Assembly: GCA_022496185.1 (NCBI GenBank)
Contig: WTXG01000003.1
Coordinates: 124,001 to 188,000 of the forward strand
Source of the DNA: Multifurca ochricompacta
Taxonomy: Eukaryota > Basidiomycota > Agaricomycetes > Russulales > Russulaceae
Reading direction: 5' to 3'
Length of the DNA stretch: 64,000 nucleotides
The notes below the pieces were generated by a model. That model was not told the DNA's origin. It did no database searches and was given only the letters and a program-made list of their open reading frames with translations. The translations under genes and the position numbers were made by a program. This document shows, piece after piece, positions 11,376 to 23,965 of the stretch (position 1 is its first letter; each line of letters begins with the position of its first letter).

Positions 11376-11560
11376 GTCGCGCGGTTACTAGACATGAGCT
11401 CTGGTAACTACTATAGGGGGAAAAGGGGGATTTGTGGGTGGGAGCCCGTGATAAAAACCCAACTAGGGGAAAAGACTGTGTGCGGAGGGAACAGGTGTTA
11501 AGTGGTGGAAGGGGGGAGGTGCCAGTTGGCATCCCATGTTGAGGTCGCTGTCTGAGCAAT
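11376..11560 (-). mobile_element. Second LINE 3'-UTR fragment
   Basis: GCGCGGTTACTAGACATGAG, then TAACTACTATAG (11380-11420) repeats the 3' motif of the neighbouring LINE copies. It abuts the 5' truncation point of the preceding element, suggesting that one copy inserted into or next to another. Confidence 0.4.
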
Positions 11561-11845
11561 GTCAATAAAGCACGCCACAGATGTCTTAAATATCAATACC
11601 TTCTGGTGCTACCGATCACTAACGATCGGCTGGCTCAACTCAGAATCAATCAAGTCCGAGTCTGCGGTTGAGAAGGCTTCGAGGAGGGGGATTGTAATAA
11701 ATAACCACTCGATGAGGCGACTGACCTGTTTGGACATGTTTGGCATTATACCAACTTTTCTCTGCCAAAAATTCAGTTTTGGTCGCACAGCATACTTTAG
11801 CACTAGCAAAGAGCCCGTTTCTCGTCGACGGCATAAGAAAGAAAT

Positions 11846-13101
11846 ATGGCATATGGTACGCGCATCTATTTTCTAGTGGATGAAGTGAAATGACTAACGT
11901 ATATGCGCCTATCCTTTTTTGTTTGCCTGTTGTTGCAGGTGCTTCGGGTGGTCGTGGTGGATTCGGTAGTAGGGGCGGATTCGGTGGTAGGGGTGGAGGT
12001 CGTGGAGGTCGCGGAGGTGGAGGCGACCGTGGAGGCAGAGGTGGTGGTGGACGAGGCTTCGGACGTACGTGGTTCCTATCTCAAAAAAGTATCCCTTTCC
12101 ATGCCTACAACCCGTTTACAGGAGGTGGCGTACAGTCGCGCGGCCGAGGTGGTGGACGCGGTGGAGCCGGCGGTCGAGGCGGCAAACCAAATGTCGGGCG
12201 CGGTGGTGCCAGGGGGGGCTCGAAAGTTATCATCGAGCCACACAAACACGAGGGGATTTTTATCGCCAAAGGCAAGGAGTCCATGCTCGTCACCAAAAAT
12301 CTCGTCCCCGGCGAGTCCGTGTACGGCGAGAAGCGAATCTCGATCGACGGCGGGGTAGATGGCGCGAAGATTGAGTACCGCGTGTGGAATCCGTTCCGGA
12401 GCAAGCTGGCTGCCGGCGTGTTGGGCGGCATGGACAAGATCTTCATTATGCCCGGCTCAAAGGTGTTGTACCTCGGGGCTGCGAGTGGGACGAGCGTTAG
12501 CCATGTCGCAGATATCGTTGGCCCAGTACGTCCATTGCGGATGGCCCTTTCCCTCTCTTCTCAAGCCTTTCTCTTGACTTTTTTTTAGGAGGGTGTCGTG
12601 TATGCCGTCGAATTTTCTGCTCGATCGGGGCGCGACTTGATTAATATGGCCAAGAAACGCACAAATGTCATCCGTGCGTCTAGCATTTCAACATTATCCT
12701 TTCCGATTTTGACGCACACATATATGTAGCCATCATTGAGGATGCTCGCTTCCCTCAAAAGTACCGCATACTCCTGTCCACTGTGGACGTTATTTTTGCG
12801 GACGTTGCGCAGCCGGATCAGGCACGCATAGTGGCACATAATGCACACCAATTCCTCAAAGTCGATGGTCATGCCGTGATCTCTATCAAGGCAAATTGCA
12901 TTGACTCGACAGCCCCCGCAGAGGCTGTCTTCTCCAGGGAAATTGACGCATTACGGGCAGAAATGTTTAAGCCGATTGAACAAATTACACTGGAACCTTA
13001 CGAGCGAGATCATGCCATGGTGACCGGTATGTCCCATTTCCTCGGATGCTCACGTCGGTCACTGAATACCGCTATTAGCGCGGTACGTTCGCCATAAGTA
13101 G
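11846..13101 (+). CDS. NOP1: Fibrillarin, box C/D snoRNP 2'-O-methyltransferase
   Basis: Fibrillarin methylates rRNA ribose (and histone H2A Gln in yeast) as the catalytic subunit of C/D snoRNPs in the nucleolus. Model: 11846..11855, 11939..12064, 12122..12525, 12589..12673, 12730..13026, 13079..13101, giving 314 aa with every junction in phase. The first coding exon is only 10 nt (MAY plus one base), joined through an 83-nt intron with a GACTAAC branch site to the GAR domain (residues about 4-75, RGG repeats). The methyltransferase domain follows: [26 protein letters not shown] (SAM-binding motif I), [20 protein letters not shown] and [12 protein letters not shown]. It ends TARYVRHK. Length and motif order are normal and there are no breaks. 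The start is chosen because only splicing from ATGGCATATG at 11846 puts the GAR frame in phase. Confidence 0.95.
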
Positions 13102-13419
13102 TGTGTGGTTTAGACCATTGGCTGTTCCAGTGCAGTCTCGTGTATCTCTATATACGTCTTTGCTATCATATTTCATTATTTTCTTTGTAGTTTGTCGTGT
13201 TTAAGGAAAAATGAGCCGTAGTGATCTTGTTGATGTTGATGTTACACGCGCCGTTGTTATATGCAGTTAATGTTACTTGTTCTCTCTTCTCTCACAGTAA
13301 CGTACACGACACACAAAACTTCATCCTCCCTCCCTCCCTCCCTCCTTCCCCATTCATACTCACGGCTGACGGTCTCATCCCCGTAACGCCAAACAGCATT
13401 CATAGAAATTCGAAGGCTG

Positions 13420-16400
13420 ATGCCAAACCCGGAAATTGCCATCACCGTACACTCACCACCGAACAATACGCAATCTCGTTCGTCTGAAGACTTTGAACTC
13501 GTTCGCTACCCAACCCATACATCCAACGATTGGAACCCCTCGCATAGGCAAGAAGAGCTCCCGTACTACATGACAGAGGACACTTCGGCCCGCCGCAGAG
13601 TCGCTCATCACCCACCTGGCTCGACGACTCCACAGCACGGTGGGGAATGGGCTGACGAATATGATGGGGAGGGCAAGGACGTTTATGCCAAGGCAAATGC
13701 TTTTCAAAGGTATGGTGGAGGAGGTCGGGTAGTCAGAAGAGCCCCACCACCACCACCCGCCTCTATTGTGAGTTCCATCCTCCATTCACGCACCCTCTAC
13801 CCGCTCACCACCAGCTCACACACATACACACACACACTTCTCCTCATAGCGCGAATTCATCCAGCAAAACCTCGAACATGTCGCGCCTGCGGTGTACACC
13901 CTTCTGTCCTGCTGGACGCGGTACCACAAGATCGGCAAATCTCCAGTCGTCGTATGGGACGAGGCTCACTTTGGCAAATTTGGCTCGTACTATCTCAAGC
14001 GCGAGTTTTACTTTGACGTGCATCCGCCCCTCGGGAAGATGCTCGTCGGCCTCGCCGGTCTCCTGTCCGGTTATGACGGTACCTTCGAATTTAAGAGCGG
14101 CGAGGCGTACCCCGACAACGTACCGTATGTTGCCATGCGTGTCATCCTGGCCACCTTTGGTGTCTTGATGGTTCCGCTCGGGTGGTACACCGCCATTGAG
14201 CTCGGGATGAGCACGCGGGCGTGTCATTTAGTTGCTTTGATGTGTTTATGTGGTAGGTTTTGTGTCCTAGTGTCATCGTCTCATTCTCATATCCGTGACC
14301 CCTAAAAACGTCGATCTTATGATAGATGTCGCATGGCTGTGCATATCTCGTTTCGTTCTTTTGGATTCTATGTTACTCTTTTTCACCTTCACCACCGTCT
14401 TCGGTCTCTCGAAATTCCACAATCAGCAATACCAGTGCGTTGTTCTGCACTCAAAATACATGAAATGCCACTCACAATACTTAGGTCATTTTCCTTTGAC
14501 TGGTGGTTCTGGTTAACCTTCACCGGCGTGTCCATTGGATGTGTGTCTAGGTATGCTTCTATATTTGGTGCTTGACACATGCTCTAACGAGAGCATCCAA
14601 GTGTCAAATTAGTTGGACTCTTCGTCACTGCTTTAGTCGGTCTTTACACCATCGAGGACTTGTGGAATAAATTCGGCGACCTGCGTATGCCAGTGGTATG
14701 TGGTTAGTCACCCTGCCGGGTTCTTGTACGTTGACGAGACTCGCAGCGAACACAACTCCGGCACTGGGGCGCACGGATCGCTTGTTTGATTGTACTCCCC
14801 ATATTTGTTTACATGGCCTCTTTCAAAGTTCATTTCCTCATTCTCAATCACTCTGGTCCTGGAGATGCCCAAATGAGCTCTTTATTCCAGGCCAACCTTG
14901 TCGGGAATGACTTTGCGCGAAATCCTCTTGGTAAGTGCTCGATCTCGTAAGCCTTTTTTTTTGCTCTTATTATGTACAGAGATTGCATTTGGCTCGAAAA
15001 TAACTCTAAAAAATATGGGCTGGGGAGGTGGCCTCCTGCACTCGCACGTCCAGACGTACCCCGTTGGCTCCAACCAGCAACAGGTGACATGTTATCACTA
15101 CAAGGACACAAATAATGATTGGTCCGTCACCCCACGCTGGGAGGAGCCTCTCGTCGACCTGCATGGACCGATTCGCTACCTCAAGCATGGCGACGTCGTC
15201 CGCCTCGTACACGAGCCCACGGGTCGCAATTTGCACTCGCACAACATCCCTGCGCCGGTCACGAAGTTGAATAACGAAGTTTCGTGCTACGGAAATGCCA
15301 CCATTGGCGATCAAAACGATTACTGGATTGTTGAGGTCGTCGATGATCTTCATCGTGGGAAGCGGGAGAAGGTAGACCGGATACACTCGCTCACGACTCG
15401 TTTGCGCTTCCGCCATTTCGTGCTAGGGTGTTACATCCGTGCTGCCAATAAGGGGCTACCAGAGTGGGGATTCAAGCAGATCGAGGTGAGCTGCGACAAA
15501 GAGAACAACATAGACGATCCATACACGTATTGGAACGTGGAGAGCCACTGGAACGACCGCTGTGCGTCACTTCTCTTGCTTTGCGTCATCAGAAGGACGA
15601 GGGGACGAAAGTTGTGGAAGGGAAAGGAGAGTGATGCTGATCAAGGGTCTGGCATACAGTGTCTCCGGGTGATACCAAGTTCTACCGCTCACCATTCCTG
15701 CGGGACTTTTGGCATCTAAACGTTGCGATGATGACGTCGAACAACGCACTTATTCCGGATCCAGACAAGGAAGATATCCTCGCGTCAGAGCCAACGGATT
15801 GGCCGCTATTACGGCTCGGTCTGCGGATGTGCGGTTGGGGTGATTTGCAGAGCAAGTATTATCTGGTTGGCACGCCGATCATTTGGTGGGGCAGCACCAT
15901 CAGCCTCGCGGTCGGGTTGCTCGCGTTCTGCACGTACGTGTTCCGGACGCAGAGGCGGTACGTCGACATGGAACCGAGTGCGTACTCCCCCCTCTCTTCC
16001 TCTCTGTAAGGAGGTTATTTTTTTCTAACATACTGTGCATCTGTTTAGGGGAATGGGAACACTTTTTGTATGTTGGCAAGATTGCGTTATTTGGCTGGAT
16101 TCTGCACTTTTGTAAGTTCCTTCTTGTCCCCCCTCCCCCTTCTTTGTCAACAGTGCTGACTCGGTCCCGCTCGTATTACCTCACCTATATAAGTCCCCTT
16201 CCTAATAATGGGTCGCGTGACCTACATTCACCACTACGTACGCGGTACTCCCTCCCGCTTTGTCCATCCGCGAAATTAACACCTCTTTCCTTGTAAAGCT
16301 CCCAACGCTCTACTTTGCCGTCCTCATGGCCGCACACATGCTCGACCACTTTGTCTTCACGGCTCGACGTCTCTCCGAACGCACGAAATCGATCCTCTTC

Positions 16401-16687
16401 GCCCTTGTCGCATTCGGGATCGTAGCCAACTTTTGGTGGTTCCGCGGCGTCGCTTGGGGTATGGACGGTCCTATCAACGATCATTGGGGACTTCAATGGA
16501 GACAGGTGCGTAGAACGATTAAAGAATATACCCTTCCTCCCTTATATCACCTCTTTCCTCGTTCCTTTTATTTTTAATTATTTTTCTAAACATATCCCTC
16601 CCTCCCTCCCTCTTCCTTCTATATTATCTCGTTTTGTTGATTGATTAACATTGATTGATTTTTTGACAGTCATGGAACATATACTAG
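13420..16687 (+). CDS. PMT2: Protein O-mannosyltransferase, PMT2 family
   Basis: ER membrane dolichyl-phosphate-mannose:protein mannosyltransferase (GT39), which starts O-mannosylation of secretory proteins. Twelve exons: 13420..13767, 13850..14252, 14326..14434, 14485..14550, 14602..14695, 14747..14930, 14980..15561, 15660..15977, 16049..16111, 16194..16237, 16299..16505, 16670..16687, all in phase, 811 aa. After a polar N-terminus of about 115 residues come [10 protein letters not shown] and [18 protein letters not shown] (the catalytic Asp-Glu of luminal loop 1) and [13 protein letters not shown] luminal MIR region contains [31 protein letters not shown] and WNVESHW. C-terminal TM helices follow, and the last exon encodes only SWNIY. 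The MIR wording places it in the PMT2 rather than PMT1 or PMT4 subfamily. No break was seen. It lies 318 bp downstream of fibrillarin on the same strand. Confidence 0.93.
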
Positions 16688-17277
16688 TTGCTCCGAGCGT
16701 TTTTTCTTTCTCATTGAGGGGGGTGAGTGGGTTCGGGGCTCGTCATGTTATGAGAGATGTGAAACGTAGCCAGCCGCCAGAGCTACCAGCAAAAAACCAA
16801 TTTTTTTTTAATTAAACAAAAACAAAAATTTGCTAGCCAAAAACTCATTGAATGAAACCCGTGTAGACTGACTTTTTATATATAATCGTTTTTCTTTTCT
16901 TTGTCGTTCCTTGCGTTGTCCCCTTGTCCCTATCTCCACCCCCCCCTGTTCAATCATATGTATATAGATATTCTTAATACAAATACTAACTCTCACCCCC
17001 CCTCCCCCCCAAACTAACCAAATGAATTAAAAAACCGTCTGGAGACGTATGGAGTATTCGGCATGACTGGGAAGAATATGGTATGCGATGCTTAGCAGCA
17101 ATTAATAAAAAAAAAGGGATATGATGGCATGTTCGGCGTTAATGGTTAATAGTTATATAATATAACACACACAACCTTGACTTTGATGTAGTATTGCGTA
17201 TTTGCGTATCGCATTGCATTAGAAATACAGCAAAGTATAAGGGAGAAAAAGTGTGGAAAACAAAACAAAACAAAAAA
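16688..17277. other. Convergent intergenic region
   Basis: About 590 bp between the PMT2 stop and the deubiquitinase stop. It is AT-rich, with A/T and C runs, as expected for two facing 3' UTRs. No gene or repeat was recognised. Confidence 0.5.
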
Positions 17278-20200
17278 TCATGTCCGTGTGGTTGAAGTAA
17301 GAACGCGACGATAAAAGAGTAGATAGGCACACCGATCGTCATTGTTATCACCATCACCGTTGCCCCCAAAGACATCCTCTGGCCTCACAGAATTCATTTT
17401 CTCATCGTCTATATGCAACCAACTTTCACCAGCACCAGTGTTTGAGTTGGTGCGGTTGCTGCCGCCGTCTCGGCCGTCTCGACTAGGATGAAGCACGTCG
17501 AGGGTATAGTGACCGCCACCTGCAGATACTCCGTGATGGTAAAGAGCCCCATAGAGCGTGTAACGTGCTGGCTGTGTTGGACGGCGTGCAGCTGGCGCCA
17601 TGATATCTAGCAAACGCGGAGGCACGGGGATGTCGTCATCAAGAGGTTCATCTTCCCAAAGAAGAAAGAAGAGGTATTGTAGGAGGGTGGGGAAGAAAAG
17701 AAATATGCTTACCGAGTGGAATTTCAAGTTCCGGAGTGAAATGAACTGGTTTGCCGATTTTGACGACACCGCGCGAGTTCGTGTCGTAGAGGAAGCGCTT
17801 GAGGTGTAGGACAAGGATGGGCGGGAGTGTTTCAATCAGGACTTGTTGGCTCGCCTCGTTCGAACCCGAGGGACCGATCTGTACAGATTGTGGCTGAGAG
17901 ATGTGGGAGAGCGCATCCTGGATGGTGTGTACAGAGTCGCGCTACGGAATAGAATGGAACGACTTAGGATCTGCATGTGCTTGTGTGTAATAAGCGAGGG
18001 AGGGCAAGACGGACCTGGATATCAAGCTGGAGCGATCGCCAGTCCTCAACGATGACAGAGTCGCGCTGGTGGGGCACGCGCAGCGTAGAGCGGAACTTGC
18101 CACCGAATATGCGGGTAATAGGCGACTCAACTGATTTGACCTGTTGCCCGTTATCCACAGGTCAATATGTCGAATGAAGGGAAGAAAACATGATTAACAC
18201 ACCGCACGAGTGAGCATCATCTTGTTACGCTTGCCGACCTCGGTCCAGCCCTCGCTCGTTTGAGGTTCCTCCTCGCGTTCCTCTACCTTGGGTGTAACGG
18301 AGGAAGGCTTGGATGGACTGATTGAAGCGAGCAGCCCAAGCAACTCTTCCTCGAGAGTGTCAAGATAGAAGCCTAAGAACTCTTCCGCATCCTCCTGGTG
18401 GCCGCCCTACACATAATTCCCAGAACGAATTAGTAAGGGTAAAACCAAAACCAAACAATTTGGTAGGAGTTGAGACAACGCACCCGCATATTATCGAACC
18501 GCTTCTTCTCCTTCATCGCATCGTACACATACGTGGGTATAAAGGAATCTACACCCTCCTCTTTCTTCTCCTCTTCTTCCCTCGTCTTATTTCGACCTAC
18601 TTGCTGCTGCTGCGTCGATGGCAGCTTCTTGTCCTCGTGAACGAACTCTTCCAAAAACCTCACTGTCGCATCCACCAACGGTGTCGCCCCCCCACCGCTC
18701 TCCTGACTATCCCCCCGCCCTCGCTGACCCATCAACCGGCCAAGCTCCCTAAAAAGCTTCCGGAATGGCAGACAGTAAACGAGGAGTTGCAATACCGCGT
18801 TCGCAAAGCACATGTTCCCACTATTCACGAGCCCACGGGCGCGGAAGCGGGGAAGCACTGTATTCCCGGTGGGGCGAGAGAATGACGTGCCGTTGAGGAG
18901 GGCGAGGAGTTCGGCGCGGCGCGCGGGTGGGACCCTGGTCGGTGGAGGCGTGGCCGGGATGGAGAAGCCAACGACCGACGAAGTCGGGAGCGAAGATTTG
19001 GAAATGGAGGCTGACCCAGTGTCGCCTGCTGCTGGGCGGAGTAAAGATGCCCATGACTTCTTAGGAGCGGGTGGCGCAGACACAACGGAACTAGACGCGG
19101 CGGACGGAGAGGTGGGTATGGAAGCATCAACAATAGGGGGAAGGACCGCGGCCTGCTCAGGAACTTCCATAGAAGGTGTCACTTGTGAAGTGATGGGGTC
19201 CGCGATGCTCGTCGTTGGTTCACATGGCTCGGGCGCAACTTTCGTCTGGGAATTGACGGTGCCAACGGCAGACACGGACGTATTCGAAGAGAGCGGAGAG
19301 GGAGGGACGGGCGGGGTGCCAGGCACGGTCGAAATCTCCGTCCCAGAAGAAGACAAGGTCTCAGGCAGATCTTTAGGGGAGGATACTGTAGAGTCCGAGA
19401 CGAACTTTGATGGCTCTTCGAGTTGAGCTTGAGAGGAGTCTGAAGTAACGGGTATATTGGAAGGTGTGACTAAAGGAGCGGCGACAGGGGGTTTGGGTGA
19501 ATTCGGAGGAGTTGGGACTCGCAAAGCCTTCTCTACCACATCAGGCGGGGGCGAGAATGGGGGGATATGATGATGGCGGGTGCAAGGGACGGATTTGTTG
19601 GACGGCGGGACCAGATAGCCCAGCCGCCAAACTGCTGTTCGTGTTTAGGGTTGGGCTTGGTCTGCGCTTTCATTGTGGACGCGGGCATGGGGGGAGCAGG
19701 TACCTGAGGCGTGGAGGGACGCGATCGTGAGGACTTACTTGAACGGGATGGGGAACGAGATGGGTGACGGGAGGCGGGCGGAGATGGAGAGGACGCGGGT
19801 GCGGGTTCACTTGCGGTAGGATCCGATGAGAGGTCTTCAGATTGGTTGAGTGGCTGAGGGGAGTCGTCAGTCAGTTCTGGGTCTAATGGACCATCTAGAA
19901 TCCTAGGAGGTTTTGGGGAAGGTGCAACTGGCGAAAGGGAGGGTGGTGGTGGCATTGAAAGTTGTTTGGGTAAGGGGGATATCGGCTGTTGGAAAGCCCA
20001 GCTCTGTTGATAGGGCGCATTGGGCTGAGGAGCAGGGGGAGGATATGAAGAAGAATACGAAACTTGCTGTGTATGCGGGGGTGGATACTTTTGGTGATGA
20101 GGATAAGGATTAGTTGGAGAAGGTTGTGGAGAAGGATGCACGGGAACGTGAGGCATGTATGAAGGATGCGATGGTGTTGGATGATGAGGATGATGGGGAT

Positions 20201-20453
20201 GATGTGAATAATTTTGATTATAGTTAGGGACAGGACCACCACGGGAAACACCGTGATATCCACCGCGGCCAGAAAGACGGGGGGACGGAGGAGCAGGTGA
20301 ATGACCGTTCATAGGTGGAGGAGGGTATTGATACGGGTAAGGTGCGGGTAGATTAGCATAGCCATAGTGATGAAGATGAGGTGGAGGTGGATGATAATAA
20401 GAAGGACCGGGAACGGTATGAGGATAAGGTGATTGCGAGCCTGGGCCTGGCAT
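17278..20453 (-). CDS. UBP3: Ubiquitin C-terminal hydrolase, Ubp3/USP10-like
   Basis: Cysteine deubiquitinase; Ubp3/USP10 proteins act with a Bre5/G3BP partner in ribophagy, COPII transport and ribosome quality control. Model (minus): 20453..18484, 18406..18203, 18140..18015, 17941..17713, 17651..17278, about 967 aa. The first 300 residues are Pro/Tyr/His-rich and disordered. A short KKSWASLLRP motif, characteristic of USP10 relatives, precedes the catalytic domain. The Cys box is GLVNSGNMCFANAVLQ (Cys near residue 550), then GGHQEDAEEFLGFYLD, ILVLHLKRFLYD, the His box SAGGGHYTLDVLH and WLHIDDEKM. One base is missing in a G-rich stretch at 19545-19565 (plus strand): the frames on either side are otherwise continuous and their lengths fit exactly if one base is added. 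This looks more like a homopolymer error than a true break. The partner, Bre5, is not in this window. Confidence 0.88.
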
Positions 20454-20795
20454 ATTTAATGCTTGTCGTCGTCGTCAAGTTTTGTTTGAACTAGGGAGCA
20501 GGCCAACAGGCCCAACTGTAAAAATTGAATCAGCCAGGCGCAAAAAAATTAAATTAAATTGAATTAAATGAACATTAAAACATACGATGGCAGTGAGAGA
20601 ATGAGAGAAGGGAAGGGAAGGTGAAGGGAAGGGAAGGGAATGGAAGAGAGAGGGAAGGGAAAGAGAGGGAGAGTGAGCGAGTACCGTTGACTTTAATTTT
20701 TTATTATTATATTATTTTATATTTTATTATATTATTTTATTACATCCTCCCTCCCCATTCTATTTTATTTAATTTTTATTTAGATCAATCTTTAC
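20454..20795. other. Intergenic with microsatellites
   Basis: About 340 bp between two same-strand genes. It contains a GGGAA/GAGAG purine tract (20605-20675) and an ATTATTTTAT-type AT tract (20695-20745). No gene was recognised. Confidence 0.5.
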
Positions 20796-23700
20796 TCACT
20801 CAACGTCTTCATCAACATCGACAGTCCGTTTCTGCATCCCATCAATGATAGAAATAGAGCGACGCTCATTAGGGACCACACCGCTACGCATCCCAAGACC
20901 GAGCATGTACATCCCCGACGTCGTCCGCCCTCTCGAACCCGGTCGCACCGGTGACGGAAGATGTTGTTGATGATGATGATAATGATGATAAAGATCCGGC
21001 ATCGGAATACGTAGTTGCTGCTGTAAAGCTGTCAGTGGACCGCTTTCGGATCCTAACATCCCACCACGACGTGCTCGAAGAGAGGTAACCACAGAACCAA
21101 ATGTAGGCGATGGACTCGCTGGGCGGGAGGACACACCACCCGCGAACAAGCCCGCCGCGAGTGATGTCCAAGACGCATTAGCATTCAATGTATTGGTAGC
21201 AGCAGCTGAGGGCGTCGCAGGGCGAGATGATGGTGATGATGATAATGACGAAACCGGCGCGGCTGACTGAGACCGAGACTGAGACGGCGATTGAGAGTGC
21301 TCATGCACCGCGCGTTTGAGCGCCGCGATGTCATGCTCCAGGTCATCTCGCTTCCTCGAAAACTGATTCCGAGCGCGCGAGACTGCAGCGTCGCTCCCAT
21401 CGACGAATGCCTGCACGGCGGATTCGACGTTCTGCGCTTCTGCCGCGCTCGCGATCGCCCCTGGTACGGTAAGCAGTGTCTCGTACCCACGTGCGATGCG
21501 CTCTTCGTCGGCAACGCGGATCTCGAGCTCGACACGCGTGTCCTCGTTGAAGTCGTCGAGTCGAGAGAGTATCGTTTCCAAGGCAGATATCGGCAAGGAA
21601 GTCGAGGTCGGTGGTGTAAGCGTTCGAACTGTCTCCCCCAGTTCACGGAGAGCTATGTGACAGTCCCGGAATGCGCGCTGAAACGCCTCATACCGGTTTT
21701 TAGTCTCTCCTAGCCCTGCGAGAAGGGTCGCTGAAGGGTGCTGGGAGGAAGATTCTGAGATAGAGCCGGTTGGGGACTTGGGTGACGTTGTGGTATCGTG
21801 TTCATTAGTACTAGATGCTAGGATAGTTTCATGTAAAGGCAGAGGTGTGGGAATGTCGGAGTGGGTATCCGTTTGAATTGACATAGACGGTGATGGCGAG
21901 GACCGCGGTGATAAAAATGCTGGTGATCCTATGTTTGAACGTGGTGTAGGCTGATGTAAAACGATGGTCGTCCCTGGCTCGTGCTCAAAAGTCGTTAGGC
22001 TTATCAGTGGTGAAGCAACAGGGAAGTCTGCCTGCGCAGGTGGACCTAAAGACAAAGATAAAGGTTCTTCCAATGAGCTTTCAATGACAGCTTGTGGTGG
22101 TGACGGCGATGGTGGTAGTAGTGGAGAAGAGCGAATTGGCGAAGTTGCAGCGTCCACCTTGACAAGTTCTGGAATGGCTGGAGGAGATGGCTCAGGAAGA
22201 GGAGACTTTGGAATTGGCGACGGGACGATAGTCCCGTCCTCGTCCACCTTGGCACGACCCAGTACCCGCTCGAGCAGCATCCTTCTCTCCGTCTCAACCT
22301 GCAGCTCTTCCACAAGCATCTTCACAGCATCCTGCGCGACCACGATCCTCGCCATGCTCCCGGTCCCGGTGCTCTGCGTCTCGGCTACCGCAGGAGGGGC
22401 TGCACCATCGACCAGGGCGAGCAACTCATGCGCGTCGCTAACAATGGAACTCAGCCGTTGTCCCACCAACTCATCTTCCCTCGTGAGCGTCTCTTGTGCG
22501 CGGCGCACCCACCTGCGAAGCGCTTCTGCGAGTTGGTCCTCTCGTCCGACGACAGCGAGTCGGAGTGCGATTTCGCGGCGACGGCCGTACGCCTCGCGAG
22601 CGAGTTGTTCCGTCGCTTCGTCCAATACGTTGCGTAGGCGCGTAGACTGACGCTGCTCAGCAGCGAGTGCAGCTTGTGTCGACGCGAGTTGCATGTGTAA
22701 TGTAGAGGTCGTTGCCGCATGGCGCGTCTTGAGGGACTCCAGTGCCTTCTGCAGCGTATCCGTTGTAGATTGGGAGAACCTCCTGTAGAGGGGAGCGCGT
22801 TTGGGAGGGCAAGAGATGGGGGGAGGGAAAAGAGGGAAAAGATACATACATGTAACGGGAGACCATCTTGGCGGCAGCGTTGTCGTCGTGCTTGAGACGT
22901 TCAAGCTCTGCAAGCGCGTTTGACAACTGCGCGCGCTCTTCCTCAGAACCTTTCCTCTCCGCCTCCAACTCAGCCAGGGTCCCATCGAGCTCTGCTCGCA
23001 ACTTGGCCATCTCTTCCCGCAGCGCTTCGTTCACGCCTGCAAACTCCCCGACCAACTTATGCAGACCTGCCTTCTCCTCTTGCAGAGCTTCGTATGGTCC
23101 GCTCTGTGCCTGTTCTGGAGGCTCGCCATTAGAAATGGGCGCTCCCGCAGGAGGTGGTGATCGGGCCAGCGGGGGCAGCGACGACGAGGATGTTAAACTC
23201 TGACGACGCTCGAGGCTGCGCACGAGGTCCGCGTATTCTCGTACCGCGCGATCCATCATCCTACCCTCCTCTTCTGCTGCGCGAAGCCGCAGAATCAACG
23301 CACGCTCGTGCGCCATGGCGTCCTCTTCCCGCGCGCGCGCCCCAACAGCCAATGCGAAAGCGTTCTCTGCGGCATGATGCGCGCGTGCCGCAGCTCCCTG
23401 CATGTCTGCAAACTGTGAAATTTGCGCGCGAAGAGCCTCCTCTGCGAGGGTAAGCTTGTCGCTTAAACGACGCAGCGCAAGGGAGAGTTCAGGGAGCTGC
23501 AGCTCTGCGGGGTGGGGTGTGGTATCGGGGTGTGCGCGTAGAGCAGCAAGCTCTGCACGCGCCGCGGCGTTCTCATGTTCGAGCATTTGCGTGCGCTCGA
23601 TCGCCATGGCCGCTTCTAGAGAATGCCGTTGTAATTTGAGTCCTGATGCATGCGCTTCATGCTGTGAAAGAGCAGCAGGTGATGTCGTTGTTGTGTGTAC

Positions 23701-23805
23701 GAAGGGTGATTGTCATACCTGGAAGCGAGTAACAGCTGAGCGTAAACTTGAAAGTTCTAAAGCTAATGGATGCTCATCGTCAATTTCCACTTGGACGTTG
23801 CTCAT
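20796..23805 (-). CDS. Coiled-coil protein of unknown function
   Basis: Model (minus): 23805..23719, 23661..22850, 22782..20796, all in phase, 961 aa. I do not recognise a named family. The first 330 residues or so are rich in Ala/Glu/Leu/Arg heptads (for example RAELAALRA and LRAELDGTLAELEAERK), predicting a long coiled coil. A Pro/Ser-rich linker follows, then a second helical part (EERIARGYETLL, FSRKRDDLEHDIAALKRAVH) and a low-complexity C-terminus with SWTSLAAGLF, a His-rich patch and GRTTSGMYMLGLGMRSG. No membrane segment or catalytic motif is visible. The composition suggests a structural or scaffold role, but that is inference only. It shares a 160-bp upstream region with the divergent RING E3 gene. 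Confidence 0.85.
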
Positions 23806-23965
23806 CGCCACTTGTTTAGCGCTAGCGCGAGCGAGTGAGTCAAGAAGTCAAGTGATGAATTTACTCGGTAAGGGGCAGCACATAAGGTCAGGTCAGGTCA
23901 CATCAGTCACTCGCGCTCATCCTCAACAACACCAATTGAAAGTGCTAAACTCATACCCTCACAAA
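23806..23965. promoter_or_regulatory. Short bidirectional promoter region
   Basis: The start codons of the coiled-coil gene (23805, minus) and the Hel2-like gene (23966, plus) are only 160 bp apart, so both promoters must lie here or overlap. A short tandem AGGTCAGGTCA (about 23886-23896) is the only repeat seen. No clear TATA box was found. Confidence 0.5.

Noticed and set aside
18812..19426. 204-codon plus-strand frame
   Set aside because: It is the antisense shadow of the Ubp3-like coding exon.
21964..22650. 228-codon plus-strand frame rich in Ser/Thr
   Set aside because: It is antisense to the coiled-coil gene, whose three exons splice in phase.
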